Of a stretch of 21,626 nucleotides of DNA, positions 1 through 7,468 are shown one piece after another (positions within the stretch are counted from its first letter, which is position 1; the number at the start of each line of letters is the position of its first letter). A model generated the notes under the pieces. It was not told where the DNA came from. It made no database searches and saw only the letters and a list, made by a program, of their open reading frames with translations. This stretch comes from an uncultured Campylobacter sp. (lineage in GTDB: Bacteria > Campylobacterota > Campylobacteria > Campylobacterales > Campylobacteraceae): assembly GCF_938017615.1 (NCBI RefSeq), contig NZ_CALIJA010000156.1:1-21626 (forward strand). Direction: 5' to 3'. A program made the position numbers and the translations under genes.

Positions 1-110
1 AAGATGCTCAGAAAAAGGATGAGAAAAGTTTCATCACAGCAGAGCAGATTAATAACGATATCCAGTTAAAAACCGCAATAGACGCGATAAAAATTCTAAA
101 CATCAAGTAA
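1..110 (+). CDS. C-terminal tail of a probable S41 (CtpA-type) protease, 5' part outside window
   Basis: An open frame enters from the left edge (first full codon at position 3) and stops with TAA at 108-110, giving 35 residues that end in QLKTAIDAIKILNIK. A closing helix of the form 'QL..A...LK' is typical of the end of carboxyl-terminal processing proteases. In C. jejuni I recall the gene before purC (Cj0511) as a secreted protease of this kind. The identification therefore rests on the tail pattern plus neighbour order; the catalytic Ser/Lys domain is not in the window. Only 10 nt separate its stop from the purC start, so it is probably co-transcribed with the purine genes. Confidence 0.55.
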   Translation, partial: DAQKKDEKSFITAEQINNDIQLKTAIDAIKILNIK

Positions 111-120
111 GGAGAGTGTG

Positions 121-840
121 ATGCAAGCTACCAAAAAAGAGCTTATCTACGAAGGCAAGGGCAAAAAGATGTGGTCGGTTAACGAAAGTGACGACCTTTT
201 GATCTCGGAATTTAAAGATTCGTTGACGGCGTTTAATGGCGTCAAAAAAGCCGAAGAGAGCGGCAAAGGCGCGCTGAATTGTAAAATTTCGACGCTGATT
301 TTTGATCTGCTTAAAAAGCATGGCATCGCCACCGCGCTTGTTGAGACGATCAGTCCGACCGAGCAGCTCGTGAAAAAATGTAAAATTTTCCCTCTTGAGA
401 TCATCGCTCGCAATATCGCCACCGGCTCGCTTACAAAGCGCCTGGGCATCAAAGAGGGTACGAAGCTTCCGTTTGCTCTGGTGGAGTTTTGCTACAAAGA
501 CGATGAGCTGGGCGATCCGATCCTAAACGACGAGCATTGCTTGCTGCTTGGCGCCGTAAAGAGCCAAAGCGAGCTTGACGAGCTCAAAAAGATCGCGCGC
601 AAGATCAATGAAATCTTGATTAAATTTTTCGACGAGCGAAATTTAAAGCTCGTGGATTTCAAAATCGAGCTTGGCAGAGATAAGGACGGAAATATCCTGC
701 TTGCAGATGAGATCAGCCCCGATAGCTGCCGCTTTTGGGACAAACAAACCGACAAAAAGCTCGATAAGGACGTATTTAGACAGGATCTTGGTAGCGTAAA
801 AGTGGCCTACGAAGAGGTCTTGCGTAGAATTTTAGGATAA
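121..840 (+). CDS. purC: Phosphoribosylaminoimidazole-succinocarboxamide synthase (SAICAR synthetase)
   Basis: PurC condenses CAIR with aspartate using ATP to give SAICAR in cytosolic de novo purine synthesis. The 239-residue product has the normal bacterial short form. Both family signatures are visible: FPLEIIARNIATGS, matching the PLE-x-I-x-R...TGS block, and LVDFKIELG followed by ADEISPDSCR in the C-terminal half. An AAGGAG ribosome site at 109-114 gives 6 nt spacing to ATG at 121. GTG at 118 is in frame just upstream but sits too close to that site, so ATG is preferred. purS begins 3 nt after the stop, and the order purC-purS-purQ places it in a purine operon. Identification is secure. 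Confidence 0.96.
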   Translation: MQATKKELIYEGKGKKMWSVNESDDLLISEFKDSLTAFNGVKKAEESGKGALNCKISTLIFDLLKKHGIATALVETISPTEQLVKKCKIFPLEIIARNIATGSLTKRLGIKEGTKLPFALVEFCYKDDELGDPILNDEHCLLLGAVKSQSELDELKKIARKINEILIKFFDERNLKLVDFKIELGRDKDGNILLADEISPDSCRFWDKQTDKKLDKDVFRQDLGSVKVAYEEVLRRILG

Positions 841-843
841 GCG

Positions 844-1080
844 ATGAAGGTGATCGTAAACGTAAGGCTTAAGCAGGGCGTGCTCGATCCGCAGGGCAAG
901 GCGGTTTTGCACGCCCTTGCTGCGCTTGGATTTAGCAGCGTACGAGATGTGCGCGTAGCCAAACAGATCGTCCTTGAGCTAGATGGCGAGGATAGGGATA
1001 AAATTTATGCCGAAGTTGCCAAGATGTGCGATGAAATTTTGGCAAACACCGTCATCGAAGACTACGAGATCGTGATATGA
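844..1080 (+). CDS. purS: Phosphoribosylformylglycinamidine synthase subunit PurS
   Basis: This 78-residue protein has the PurS pattern: MKVIVNVRLKQGVLDPQGKA at the start, LGFSSVRDVRVAK in the middle, and a C-terminal DEILANTVIEDYEI. PurS is the small bridging subunit that joins PurQ to PurL in the FGAM synthase complex of bacteria with split enzymes, where it helps deliver ammonia. It starts 3 nt after purC; the end of purC supplies a weak TTAGGA ribosome site. Its TGA overlaps the ATG of purQ (ATGA), which suggests translational coupling. purL is not in this window. Length and motifs agree with the family. Confidence 0.95.
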   Translation: MKVIVNVRLKQGVLDPQGKAVLHALAALGFSSVRDVRVAKQIVLELDGEDRDKIYAEVAKMCDEILANTVIEDYEIVI

Positions 1081-1742
1081 AGGTAGCGATCGTAAATTTC
1101 CCAGGCACCAACTGCGAGCGCGACACCAAATACGCCTTTGATAAGCTTGGTTGCGAAACGCAGATAATCTGGCATAAAGAAACCGACATAAACGCCGATC
1201 TGATCGTGCTTCCCGGCGGCTTTAGCCACGGAGATTATCTGCGAACCGCGGCGATTGCTAAATTTAGTCCGGTGATGAAGGCGGTTCTTGCTCATGCTGC
1301 GCGCGGCGGCTATATCCTAGGCATCTGTAATGGCTTTCAGATGCTTTTGGAGCTAGGCTTGCTCGCAGGCGCGATGAATAAAAATATAAATTTAAGCTTT
1401 ATCTCAAAATTTCACCATCTGCGCGTCGTTTCAAACGACAATAAATTTCTGCACTGTTGCGATAAGGGCGAAATTTTAAATATCCCGATTGCGCATGGCG
1501 AGGGCAACTACTATGCGCCTGCGGATACGCTAAAGTCGCTATACGACGAGGATTGCGTGTTGCTAAAATATTGCGACGAAAACGGCGCGGATCTAAATCC
1601 AAACGGCTCAGTGGACGCAATCGCAGGAATTTGCGATAAAAACAAAAAGATTTTCGGCCTGATGCCGCATCCCGAGCGCGCGATAGAGCCTATTTTGGGC
1701 GGCACGGACGGAGAGAAAATGCTAAAAGGCTTAATTTGCTAA
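1077..1742 (+). CDS. purQ: Phosphoribosylformylglycinamidine synthase subunit PurQ (glutaminase)
   Basis: PurQ is the class I glutamine amidotransferase that releases ammonia from glutamine for FGAM synthesis by PurL. The 221-residue product begins MKVAIVNFPGTNCERDT, typical for PurQ, and carries the oxyanion segment LPGGFSHGDYLR. The catalytic nucleophile is in GICNGFQ (Cys84), with the His198/Glu200 pair in MPHPERA. The start overlaps purS by 4 nt (ATGA), and the last 7 nt overlap the next gene, so the operon is tightly packed. Nothing appears missing. Confidence 0.96.
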   Translation: MKVAIVNFPGTNCERDTKYAFDKLGCETQIIWHKETDINADLIVLPGGFSHGDYLRTAAIAKFSPVMKAVLAHAARGGYILGICNGFQMLLELGLLAGAMNKNINLSFISKFHHLRVVSNDNKFLHCCDKGEILNIPIAHGEGNYYAPADTLKSLYDEDCVLLKYCDENGADLNPNGSVDAIAGICDKNKKIFGLMPHPERAIEPILGGTDGEKMLKGLIC

Positions 1743-3028
1743 AAAGAATTCTTACTATTTTAGGTGTCTGCACGCTTGCGTTTGCTACGCCGGAGATTGA
1801 GATCGATTCGCTCGATGATCTAAGTAAATACGCGCCGAAAAAAGCTGAGGATAAGCCCGACGAGCCGCAGACGCGCGATAATTCCAAAGTGATGCTGAAG
1901 TATAATAAAAAAGAGGTTATGTCGATGGATAATCTAAGTATCGACGATCTTAAGGCTTTGGCGCCTACTAACGAAGTCGATCTGGATATATCCGACGATA
2001 AGGTCTATCAGGACATTAAGCCCAAAGAGCTTACGCTAAAAGCCAGCGGGATGCCTAGGAAGGTGTATTGCAATCAAATTTTTAAGATCGATTTCGCCGT
2101 ATATTTGGGGCAGAAAATCACCGTTAAGCCAAAGCTGGAGATCAGCCGCACCAATGGTATGAAGTGGCTTAATGCCGACAATCTTACGTGGATTGAGGGT
2201 GACGAGATGTTTGAGACGACGCTGTGGTTTGCGGCAAGCGATAAGAGCGACAAGATCAATGAGCTCGTTTTGACCTTGCAGCGTAACGGAGAATTTTTTG
2301 AAAAAAGCTCTATCAAACCTGATAATCCGGAATTTATGAAGCTTGACACGAAGCCTAATTTTTCGCATATCGTAGCCGACGAGCTGAAACTTAAAAACTA
2401 CAAAACTACAAAATTTGACGACGCATCGAATTTACTCACGCTCGATCTTGGTATCCGAAACGGCGCAATCAGCGCTTTTAGTATCGATAATCCAGCCATT
2501 ATTAAGCAGGGTGTGGACTCCGTACGCGGCGCATACGCAAGTCAGAGCGGATATTATTTCGCCGTCGTAGATAAAAATATCACAAATTTAGACTTCAGCT
2601 ACTTCAATCTCCAGACGAAAAAATTTGAAAATTTCGGGCTTGAGCTCAACCCACGCGCCGAAGATCTTAGCACACAGATCGGACTAAATCCGAAAGAGAG
2701 TAAATTCGAAGCCTACAAGCAGATCGCGATATATACCCTCGCAGCCGGGCTTTTGGTGATGTTTCTGCTTAGCAAAAATATCACGCCGCTCATCTTTGCG
2801 GTGCTGATTTTGGCGGTAAATTTCTATGCGCAAAGGCCTTACGGCACGGGCAGTATCGCGCAAAATTCTCCGGTTAGAATTTTGCCTATGCAAAGCTCCA
2901 CCGTGTTTTACGTGACTAAAAATCCCGAAAAGGTTGAAATTTTGGGTACGAATAAGGAATTTTATAAAATCATGCTGGGCGGCAACAAGATCGGCTGGGT
3001 TAAAAAAGATGAGCTTAGCAAGGATTAG
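1736..3028 (+). CDS. Secreted/membrane protein with two C-terminal TM helices and an SH3-like domain (Cj0515-type)
   Basis: The start is TTG at 1736, with AAAAGG at 1724-1729 six nt upstream. It gives a clean signal peptide (MLKRILTILGVCTLAFA, likely cut after residue 17). Residues 18-110 are acidic and Lys-rich with low complexity. Residues 120-320 look like a beta-rich extracytoplasmic region. Two hydrophobic helices lie near 330-345 and 350-365. The C-terminal ~60 residues (VRILPMQSSTVFYV...KIMLGGNKIGWVKKDEL) have the pattern of a bacterial SH3-like domain. By neighbour order (purQ before, plsC after) it corresponds to the C. jejuni Cj0515 position, annotated there as a periplasmic protein. 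Both the large domain and the SH3 segment are probably periplasmic. The function is unknown; a role near peptidoglycan is inference from the SH3 fold only. Confidence 0.8.
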   Translation: MLKRILTILGVCTLAFATPEIEIDSLDDLSKYAPKKAEDKPDEPQTRDNSKVMLKYNKKEVMSMDNLSIDDLKALAPTNEVDLDISDDKVYQDIKPKELTLKASGMPRKVYCNQIFKIDFAVYLGQKITVKPKLEISRTNGMKWLNADNLTWIEGDEMFETTLWFAASDKSDKINELVLTLQRNGEFFEKSSIKPDNPEFMKLDTKPNFSHIVADELKLKNYKTTKFDDASNLLTLDLGIRNGAISAFSIDNPAIIKQGVDSVRGAYASQSGYYFAVVDKNITNLDFSYFNLQTKKFENFGLELNPRAEDLSTQIGLNPKESKFEAYKQIAIYTLAAGLLVMFLLSKNITPLIFAVLILAVNFYAQRPYGTGSIAQNSPVRILPMQSSTVFYVTKNPEKVEILGTNKEFYKIMLGGNKIGWVKKDELSKD

Positions 3029-3695
3029 AGCGCTATTTTACGCGATTTGGTTTATTTTTACCGTCGTTTGCGTCGTGATCGCCATGGCGGTGAAAAACTC
3101 ATCTCATCGTCGCTTTCGTCGCATTTGGGGGCGCTTCCAGCGCTACGGCATTGGATACGATATCCAGATCATAGGTACCCCTGATCCGCGCGCGCAGCTA
3201 CTCATCGCCAACCACCAAAGCATAATGGATATCGTCGTGCTCGAAGAGACCCATCCCGCCGATATCTGCTGGATCGCCAAAAAAGAGATCGCCGACATCC
3301 CTATCATCGGCAAAATCATCACGCTTCCGAAGATGATCCAGGTCGATCGCTCAAATCCGCGCGATTTGGTGCGGATCGTGCATGAAGTGCAGCAGCGCGT
3401 GAGCGAAGGGCGCGTCATCACGATGTTTCCCGAGGGCACCAGACATCGCGGCACGCAGCTTTTGCAATTCCAAAGCGGCGCCAAAGCGATCGTTAGCAAG
3501 CTCGGTCTGCGCGTCCAGCCCGTGGTGCTCATCGGCACGCAGCACATCGCAAACTCTCACGATTTCACCGTTCACAGCGGACACGTCAAAATCATCTACC
3601 TAGACCTGCTCGATACGGGCGATAAAGATTGGCTGCAGCACGCCAGAGAGGCGATGCAAGCCGTAATCGACAAAAACGAAACCGCCGAAGCGTAG
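3009..3695 (+). CDS. plsC: 1-acyl-sn-glycerol-3-phosphate acyltransferase
   Basis: PlsC transfers an acyl chain to the sn-2 position of lysophosphatidic acid at the inner membrane, giving phosphatidic acid. The 228-residue product has an N-terminal hydrophobic helix (residues about 8-28). It shows the acyltransferase HX4D motif (H69 and D74 in NHQSIMD) and the phosphate-binding block FPEGTR (E142-R145). The start at ATG 3009 is chosen because MSLARIRALFYAIW matches the usual PlsC N-terminus; upstream in-frame starts would only add residues translated from the preceding gene. It overlaps that gene by 20 nt, so translation is likely coupled. It is the last gene of the purine and envelope operon. 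Confidence 0.94.
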   Translation: MSLARIRALFYAIWFIFTVVCVVIAMAVKNSSHRRFRRIWGRFQRYGIGYDIQIIGTPDPRAQLLIANHQSIMDIVVLEETHPADICWIAKKEIADIPIIGKIITLPKMIQVDRSNPRDLVRIVHEVQQRVSEGRVITMFPEGTRHRGTQLLQFQSGAKAIVSKLGLRVQPVVLIGTQHIANSHDFTVHSGHVKIIYLDLLDTGDKDWLQHAREAMQAVIDKNETAEA

Positions 3696-4132
3696 GTGGA
3701 ATTCATAAATTTATCGATAAAATTCAAACGCGACTTTTGTTAGTTCGCGCGATTTCTGTGCGCTAGCGCGTTTATTTGCGCTTTGATTTGCGGCGGCAAA
3801 ATTTTGTAAATTTCATCCGCTCGTGTTAGGCAGTGTGGAATTTCAAAATTTTATACGTGCGCGCGAACGACGAAATTTTAAAATTCTATCCATGCGCTCA
3901 GGTAGTGGAATTTTAAAATTTCATCTAAGCAGCAGGCGGCGAGTTATCGGCAAGAGATAGGCAAGAAAACAGCGCCTGTAAGAAGCAAAATTTTAAAATT
4001 TTACGCGGCGCGGTAAGATAGAGCTTAGCGTATATTTGGCCATTTGTGCAAATGGCTAAACGATTTGTTGTAAGAGCAAAGGCGGCGACAATCCGCAAGC
4101 AGCCTAAATTTTAAATTCTTAAGGAGGAGAGA
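3696..4132 (+). other. Non-coding stretch rich in AAATTTTA words
   Basis: I see no gene here. The stretch holds repeated near-palindromic words of the type GAATTTTAAAATTT (around 3838, 3873, 3907, 3988 and 4108), a 10-bp GC palindrome GCGCTAGCGC at 3760-3769 and a strong stem-loop at 4035-4060. No T-tract terminator for plsC is evident. A good ribosome site, AAGGAGGAGA, stands just before 4133. Confidence 0.6.
4035..4060 (+). other. Stem-loop, 11-bp stem and 4-nt loop
   Basis: TTTGGCCATTT (4035-4045) pairs with AAATGGCTAAA (4050-4060) around the loop GTGC. All positions pair, with one G-U. No T run follows on either strand, so a simple intrinsic terminator is unlikely. It lies 73 nt before the orphan gene at 4133 and 340 nt after plsC, so it could be a leader structure, a processing site or a transfer scar. 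Confidence 0.6.
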
Positions 4133-4612
4133 ATGGCGTTTATTACAGAGCGTATTTCAAAAGAGGATGTCGAGAAATACGATTTACTAAAACCGTGCAA
4201 TGAGATATGCAATAAGTATTATCAGGGTGAGCTTGATTGGGTAGATTTAAATTCGAGAAGTTGGTGTGTAGATAGAAAAAGAAGCATTTGGCTTTTTCCT
4301 GTGCGTAGTATCACTATCGGAGATCCTAGAGATATGAATTATAGCGGCGAAGATATATGGATCTTGCACTACAAGGGCAAAGATATAGAGATTGATTTAA
4401 GAAAGATATATAATGAATATACCGGCAAAAAAGATACGGATAATCCGTTTATATTAATATATGAACTGGAATCTATAAGAAGCGATCTTGGGGATATAAC
4501 AAAACAGGAGATTGTAGATATTTTAAAAGAAATTTTAAATGAGTATAAGATAGGTGCTATAATTTCTATTCCTAGAGAGAATATTAAAGTAATTTTCAGA
4601 TCTAAAATTTAA
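4133..4612 (+). CDS. Hypothetical protein, low-GC orphan gene (possible immunity-type protein)
   Basis: The 159-residue soluble protein has no signal peptide or membrane segment. It starts at ATG 4133 behind a strong AAGGAGGAG ribosome site. Base composition and codon use differ from the neighbours: many ATA, TTA and AGA codons, and clearly lower G+C. That suggests recent acquisition. Visible features are an aromatic middle part (RSWCVDRKRSIWLFPVRSI, then GEDIWILHYKGKDIEIDL) and a charged helical C-terminal third. I recognise no family. Size, acidity, isolation and composition resemble the orphan immunity proteins that accompany polymorphic or contact-dependent toxins, but no toxin is seen, so this is inference. 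The next small ORF begins 15 nt downstream. Confidence 0.75.
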   Translation: MAFITERISKEDVEKYDLLKPCNEICNKYYQGELDWVDLNSRSWCVDRKRSIWLFPVRSITIGDPRDMNYSGEDIWILHYKGKDIEIDLRKIYNEYTGKKDTDNPFILIYELESIRSDLGDITKQEIVDILKEILNEYKIGAIISIPRENIKVIFRSKI

Positions 4613-4627
4613 AGAAAAGGATAGAAT

Positions 4628-4699
4628 ATGGGCTATACAAAAGATCAAGCAGATGCTGAATTAAGAAAAATAGTAGAAGGGAAGTTGCCTGCGATTTAG
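4628..4699 (+). pseudogene. 23-codon ORF with good ribosome site, possible stump of a truncated gene
   Basis: ATG 4628 follows AAAAGG at 4615-4620 with 7 nt spacing. The frame reads MGYTKDQADAELRKIVEGKL and closes at TAG 4697-4699. The sequence is helical and charged, like the first residues of a larger protein, and its AT-rich style matches the gene 15 nt upstream. It may be the 5' remnant of a second acquired gene lost at a deletion junction near 4700, or a genuine micro-protein. No family is recognised. Confidence 0.4.
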
Positions 4700-4787
4700 G
4701 AAGCTATTTAACTTCTGACGTCCATAAGTACACAGCCCGTTTAAAATTTCAACGTCGCAATATAAGTAAAATTTAACTCCCGTCCGC

Positions 4788-5822
4788 TTAAATCAGCGTC
4801 GGCTTTAGCTTGCGCGCCGAAAAGTCGGGCCTCTCGCCGCGAGCTAGAGCGATGAGCTCATCCGTCGCAATTAGATAAAAGCCCGCGAGATCTCTACCGA
4901 AAAGCCTTTGGATTTCATCGCTTCTGCCGTCTAAAAAATCAAGCGTGAGCTTGGAATTTAGGAGCAAAAAGTCGCTTCCGCTATCAAACGCGTCAAATAA
5001 AATTTCGCCCCCCAGTCGCAGCGCGCACTCCCGCTCGCGCTCATATATCTGCGCTCCAAGCGGCGCGCCTTCGCAGCCAAAGTGCACGATCTGCGCGCCC
5101 AGCCTGCTAGCCAGCTCCTCCGCAGCCTCGTCATACCATACGGCGACGTTAAAGCCGCTAAAATTGCGCTTCGCGCCCGCTGCGTCAAATTCTGCCATGC
5201 TCTGTGCGCTTAAAATTTTATTGCTCTGCGCTGGCTCGTATTTTAAAATATCGCAAAACGCCCTGTATGCCGCGCGGTCGTCAAACTCCATCCCCACGGC
5301 GTCGCACTTCGTAAAATACGCCATCTGCGGCTCGATGATCTCTAAAATCCTCATACGCTCGCTCGGGTGCGTCTGCATCAGGCGGTGCGCGAAGATAAAG
5401 GCGCTGTTGCCCAAAAACTCCCGTGAGCATGCGGGGATTTTCGTAGAGTAAAAATAGGGCGCGAGGCTTTTGTAAAACTCGAAATCAGAGGAGTCCGCGA
5501 TGTTCTCAAAAGCTTTGAATTTATCCAAAAACGCTCTCGGCTCGCAGCGCAGGTCTTTAACCGCCTCTTTTTCGCTAAGAGGCGCGATGATTAGCTCGCT
5601 TCCAAAGTGCGCTATGAGCGTATCTAGCGGCTCTTTTACGCTTACTGCGGTGCCGCCGATTTTTACAAATTCCACCCCCTGCGCGCTGAAATAGGGATCG
5701 TGCGCGCAGATGTCGTCAAGCAGTGCCGCAAGATCGGCAAAGGGCGCGCTTTCATAAACATAGGGCTTGAAGTAGCTTGCGACGTCGCAGCGGGGATCGA
5801 AGCGAAAGAGCCTGATTAGCAT
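4788..5822 (-). CDS. Unassigned 344-aa cytosolic protein (DUF5644/HdrB-C-like, tentative)
   Basis: The start is ATG at 5822 (reading leftward), with AAAGGA about 6 nt upstream. Residues 1-90 (RLFRFDPRCDVASYFKPY ... ELIIAPLSEKEAVKDL) recall the ferredoxin-like N-terminus of SDH/FRD iron-sulfur subunits, where a short 'R..RFD' strand is common. No clustered cysteines for a 2Fe-2S site are present: the cysteines (in PRCD, ICAHD, ACSRE, TKCDA, AFCDI, FGCEG) are scattered. The C-terminal part (GFNVAVWYDEAAEELASRLG, then FLLLNSKLTLDF) looks like a Rossmann-type alpha/beta region reminiscent of HdrB-related domains. I recall Campylobacter proteins with such a layout under DUF5644, but cannot confirm this. 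It is divergent from truD, with 106 nt between the starts. Confidence 0.75.
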   Translation of the reverse strand: MLIRLFRFDPRCDVASYFKPYVYESAPFADLAALLDDICAHDPYFSAQGVEFVKIGGTAVSVKEPLDTLIAHFGSELIIAPLSEKEAVKDLRCEPRAFLDKFKAFENIADSSDFEFYKSLAPYFYSTKIPACSREFLGNSAFIFAHRLMQTHPSERMRILEIIEPQMAYFTKCDAVGMEFDDRAAYRAFCDILKYEPAQSNKILSAQSMAEFDAAGAKRNFSGFNVAVWYDEAAEELASRLGAQIVHFGCEGAPLGAQIYERERECALRLGGEILFDAFDSGSDFLLLNSKLTLDFLDGRSDEIQRLFGRDLAGFYLIATDELIALARGERPDFSARKLKPTLI

Positions 5823-5891
5823 TTTTCATCCTTTTTTTATGGCGAATGATACTAGAATTTGCCTTAATAATGAGTTTTTTAGGCTCAATTT

Positions 5892-5897
5892 TATAAA
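5892..5897 (+). promoter_or_regulatory. Possible -10 box for truD
   Basis: TATAAA lies 31 nt before the truD ATG in the divergent intergenic region, which fits a short 5' leader. AT-rich words of this kind are common here, so confidence is low. A minus-strand promoter for the opposite gene probably lies around 5846-5870. Confidence 0.3.
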
Positions 5898-5928
5898 ATT
5901 GCGCCTTAGATTAACGCAAAGGCCGGCT

Positions 5929-7041
5929 ATGAAAAATTTATACACCCTAAATCACGCGCCGATAAATGCGCATTTTAGTAAAAACTCCAGCGATTTCGTC
6001 GTGCGCGAAGTACCGCTTTACGAGCCTAGCGGTGAGGGCGAGCACTGCATTTTGCTGCTGCAAAAAAAGGGCATTAGTACGCACGAGGCGTTGCGGATTT
6101 TAAGCGAACGCACGGGAGCTAAGATGCGCGATTTCGGCTACGCAGGGCTTAAAGATAAGCAGGGCCTTACGACGCAGTACGTTAGCATGCCCGCTAAATT
6201 TGAACCCACACTGGGCGGATTTTCGCACGAAAGCCTTAAAATTTTAAGCGTGCAAAGGCACAAAAACAAGCTTAAAATCGGCCATCTAAAGGGCAACGAC
6301 TTTTTCATCCGCCTAAAAAAGGTTCTGCCGCCCGACGCCGTCAAGCTCGCAGCCGCGCTAGATACGCTAGGGCGCGAGGGCTTTGCGAACTACTTCGGCT
6401 ATCAGCGCTTCGGCAAGTTCGGCGACAACGCGGCGCAGGGCGAGGAGGTGCTGCGCGGACAGAGGCGGCTTAAAAACCCCAAAATGCGCGATTTTCTAAT
6501 CAGCGCCTATCAGAGCGAGCTTTTCAATCGCTGGCTTAGCAAGCGGGTCGAAATTTCAAAATTTGCGGCTGAATTTAGCCTTGGAGAGTTTGCTAAAATT
6601 TATGGACTAAGCAAGGAGGAGGCGCGCGAGATTGCAGCTCAGCCGCAGTTTTTTAAGCTGCTTCGCGGCGAGATTTTAGGGCATTTTCCGCACGGCGCGT
6701 TTTTTAGCTGCGACGATCCGGGTGCTGAGTGCGAGCGGTTTGCGAGGCGAGAAATCACGAGCGCGGGATTAATCGCGGGGCGAGCTAAGCTGCGAGCTAG
6801 CGGGCTTGGCGGTAAATTTGAAGATGAAATTTTCGCACCCGCTCGCGAGTTTGAGGCACAGATGAACGGCTCGCGCAGGTTTGCGTGGAGCTTTATGGAG
6901 CGCGTGCAGCACTCTTACGATGCGCAAAATGCGCATTTTAGCTTCAGTTTTTACCTGCCGAAAGGCTCTTATGCGACGGTCGTTTTGGAAGAAATTTTGC
7001 ATCGAGATATATTCGAAGGCGCCGCGACAGACGAGGATTGA
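5929..7041 (+). CDS. truD: tRNA pseudouridine(13) synthase TruD
   Basis: TruD converts U13 of tRNA(Glu) to pseudouridine. The 370-residue product starts at ATG 5929 with AAAGG at 5918-5922 (6 nt spacing). An in-frame ATG 90 nt upstream would add a 30-residue extension absent from the family. The catalytic block FGYAGLKDKQGLTTQYVS is intact (Asp76). The following LSVQRHKNKLKIGHLKGNDF and GFANYFGYQRFGKFGDN blocks are diagnostic of the family, and the C-terminal MERVQHSYDAQNAHFSFSFY resembles the usual end. The last codons reach 7041, and no T-tract hairpin follows. Confidence 0.95.
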   Translation: MKNLYTLNHAPINAHFSKNSSDFVVREVPLYEPSGEGEHCILLLQKKGISTHEALRILSERTGAKMRDFGYAGLKDKQGLTTQYVSMPAKFEPTLGGFSHESLKILSVQRHKNKLKIGHLKGNDFFIRLKKVLPPDAVKLAAALDTLGREGFANYFGYQRFGKFGDNAAQGEEVLRGQRRLKNPKMRDFLISAYQSELFNRWLSKRVEISKFAAEFSLGEFAKIYGLSKEEAREIAAQPQFFKLLRGEILGHFPHGAFFSCDDPGAECERFARREITSAGLIAGRAKLRASGLGGKFEDEIFAPAREFEAQMNGSRRFAWSFMERVQHSYDAQNAHFSFSFYLPKGSYATVVLEEILHRDIFEGAATDED

Positions 7042-7455
7042 GACGCATCGCGCGCTGTAGGGTAAGGACTCACGCGTCCCATGTCATGCCACGTCAAACC
7101 GCGCCGTAGAGTAGGGTTCGCACCACATTTACGCTACGTCGTAGCGCACCGCACCGCACCGCACCACGCGGAATTTTACGGAATTTTAGAGCTTGCTGCG
7201 TGGGTCTAAATTTGCGCGGTAGATAAAATTTTATAAAATTTCGTGAGATTTCATCACAGTAAGCGTGACGCTTTGTCTAAGCCATAGAATTTAAAATTTT
7301 ATTCGGCTCGGCCGTAGATGAAATTTTATAAAATTCTATTTCGCGATGATCTGTTTTGCCGCGCCGAAATCCCGCACTCACGCTGTAAAATTCCGTGAGC
7401 CGCAAAATTTCCGCTCCTTAAATTCCACAAGCCGTGAAATTTAAGCCAAAAAAGC
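7042..7455 (+). other. Non-coding stretch between truD and rnpB
   Basis: I see no gene. The first part is GC-rich with repeated 'cgcgccgtagagtaggg'-like words, a 15-nt palindrome and a GCACC microsatellite. The second part (about 7210-7450) is again built of AAATTTTATAAAATTT-type words (7210-7235, 7287-7300, 7320-7336) alternating with GC-rich words. Confidence 0.6.
7132..7165 (+). repeat. Palindrome CGCTACG-T-CGTAGCG next to (GCACC)x4
   Basis: The palindrome has two perfect 7-bp arms around a single T at 7132-7146. Its last base starts four perfect GCACC copies at 7146-7165. It lies in non-coding DNA between truD and rnpB. Copy number could vary by slippage. Confidence 0.8.
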
Positions 7456-7461
7456 TATAAT
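7456..7461 (+). promoter_or_regulatory. -10 box of rnpB promoter
   Basis: A perfect TATAAT ends 7 nt before the predicted 5' end of the RNase P RNA. No -35 element is visible upstream, only A-rich sequence, which is usual for Campylobacter sigma-70 promoters. Confidence 0.75.
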
Positions 7462-7468
7462 TGCGCTC

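Noticed and set aside
2934..3008. Longer PlsC start upstream of 3009
   Set aside because: The extra residues come from the overlapping upstream gene and lack the family's N-terminal pattern.
4958..5451. Long frames on both strands inside the 344-aa gene
   Set aside because: Shadow frames caused by the GC-rich codon use of the real minus-strand gene, which has a proper start and ribosome site.
5839..5928. 30-residue N-terminal extension of TruD
   Set aside because: No ribosome site in front of the earlier ATG, and the family starts at the MKNLYTLNH position, which has a good one.
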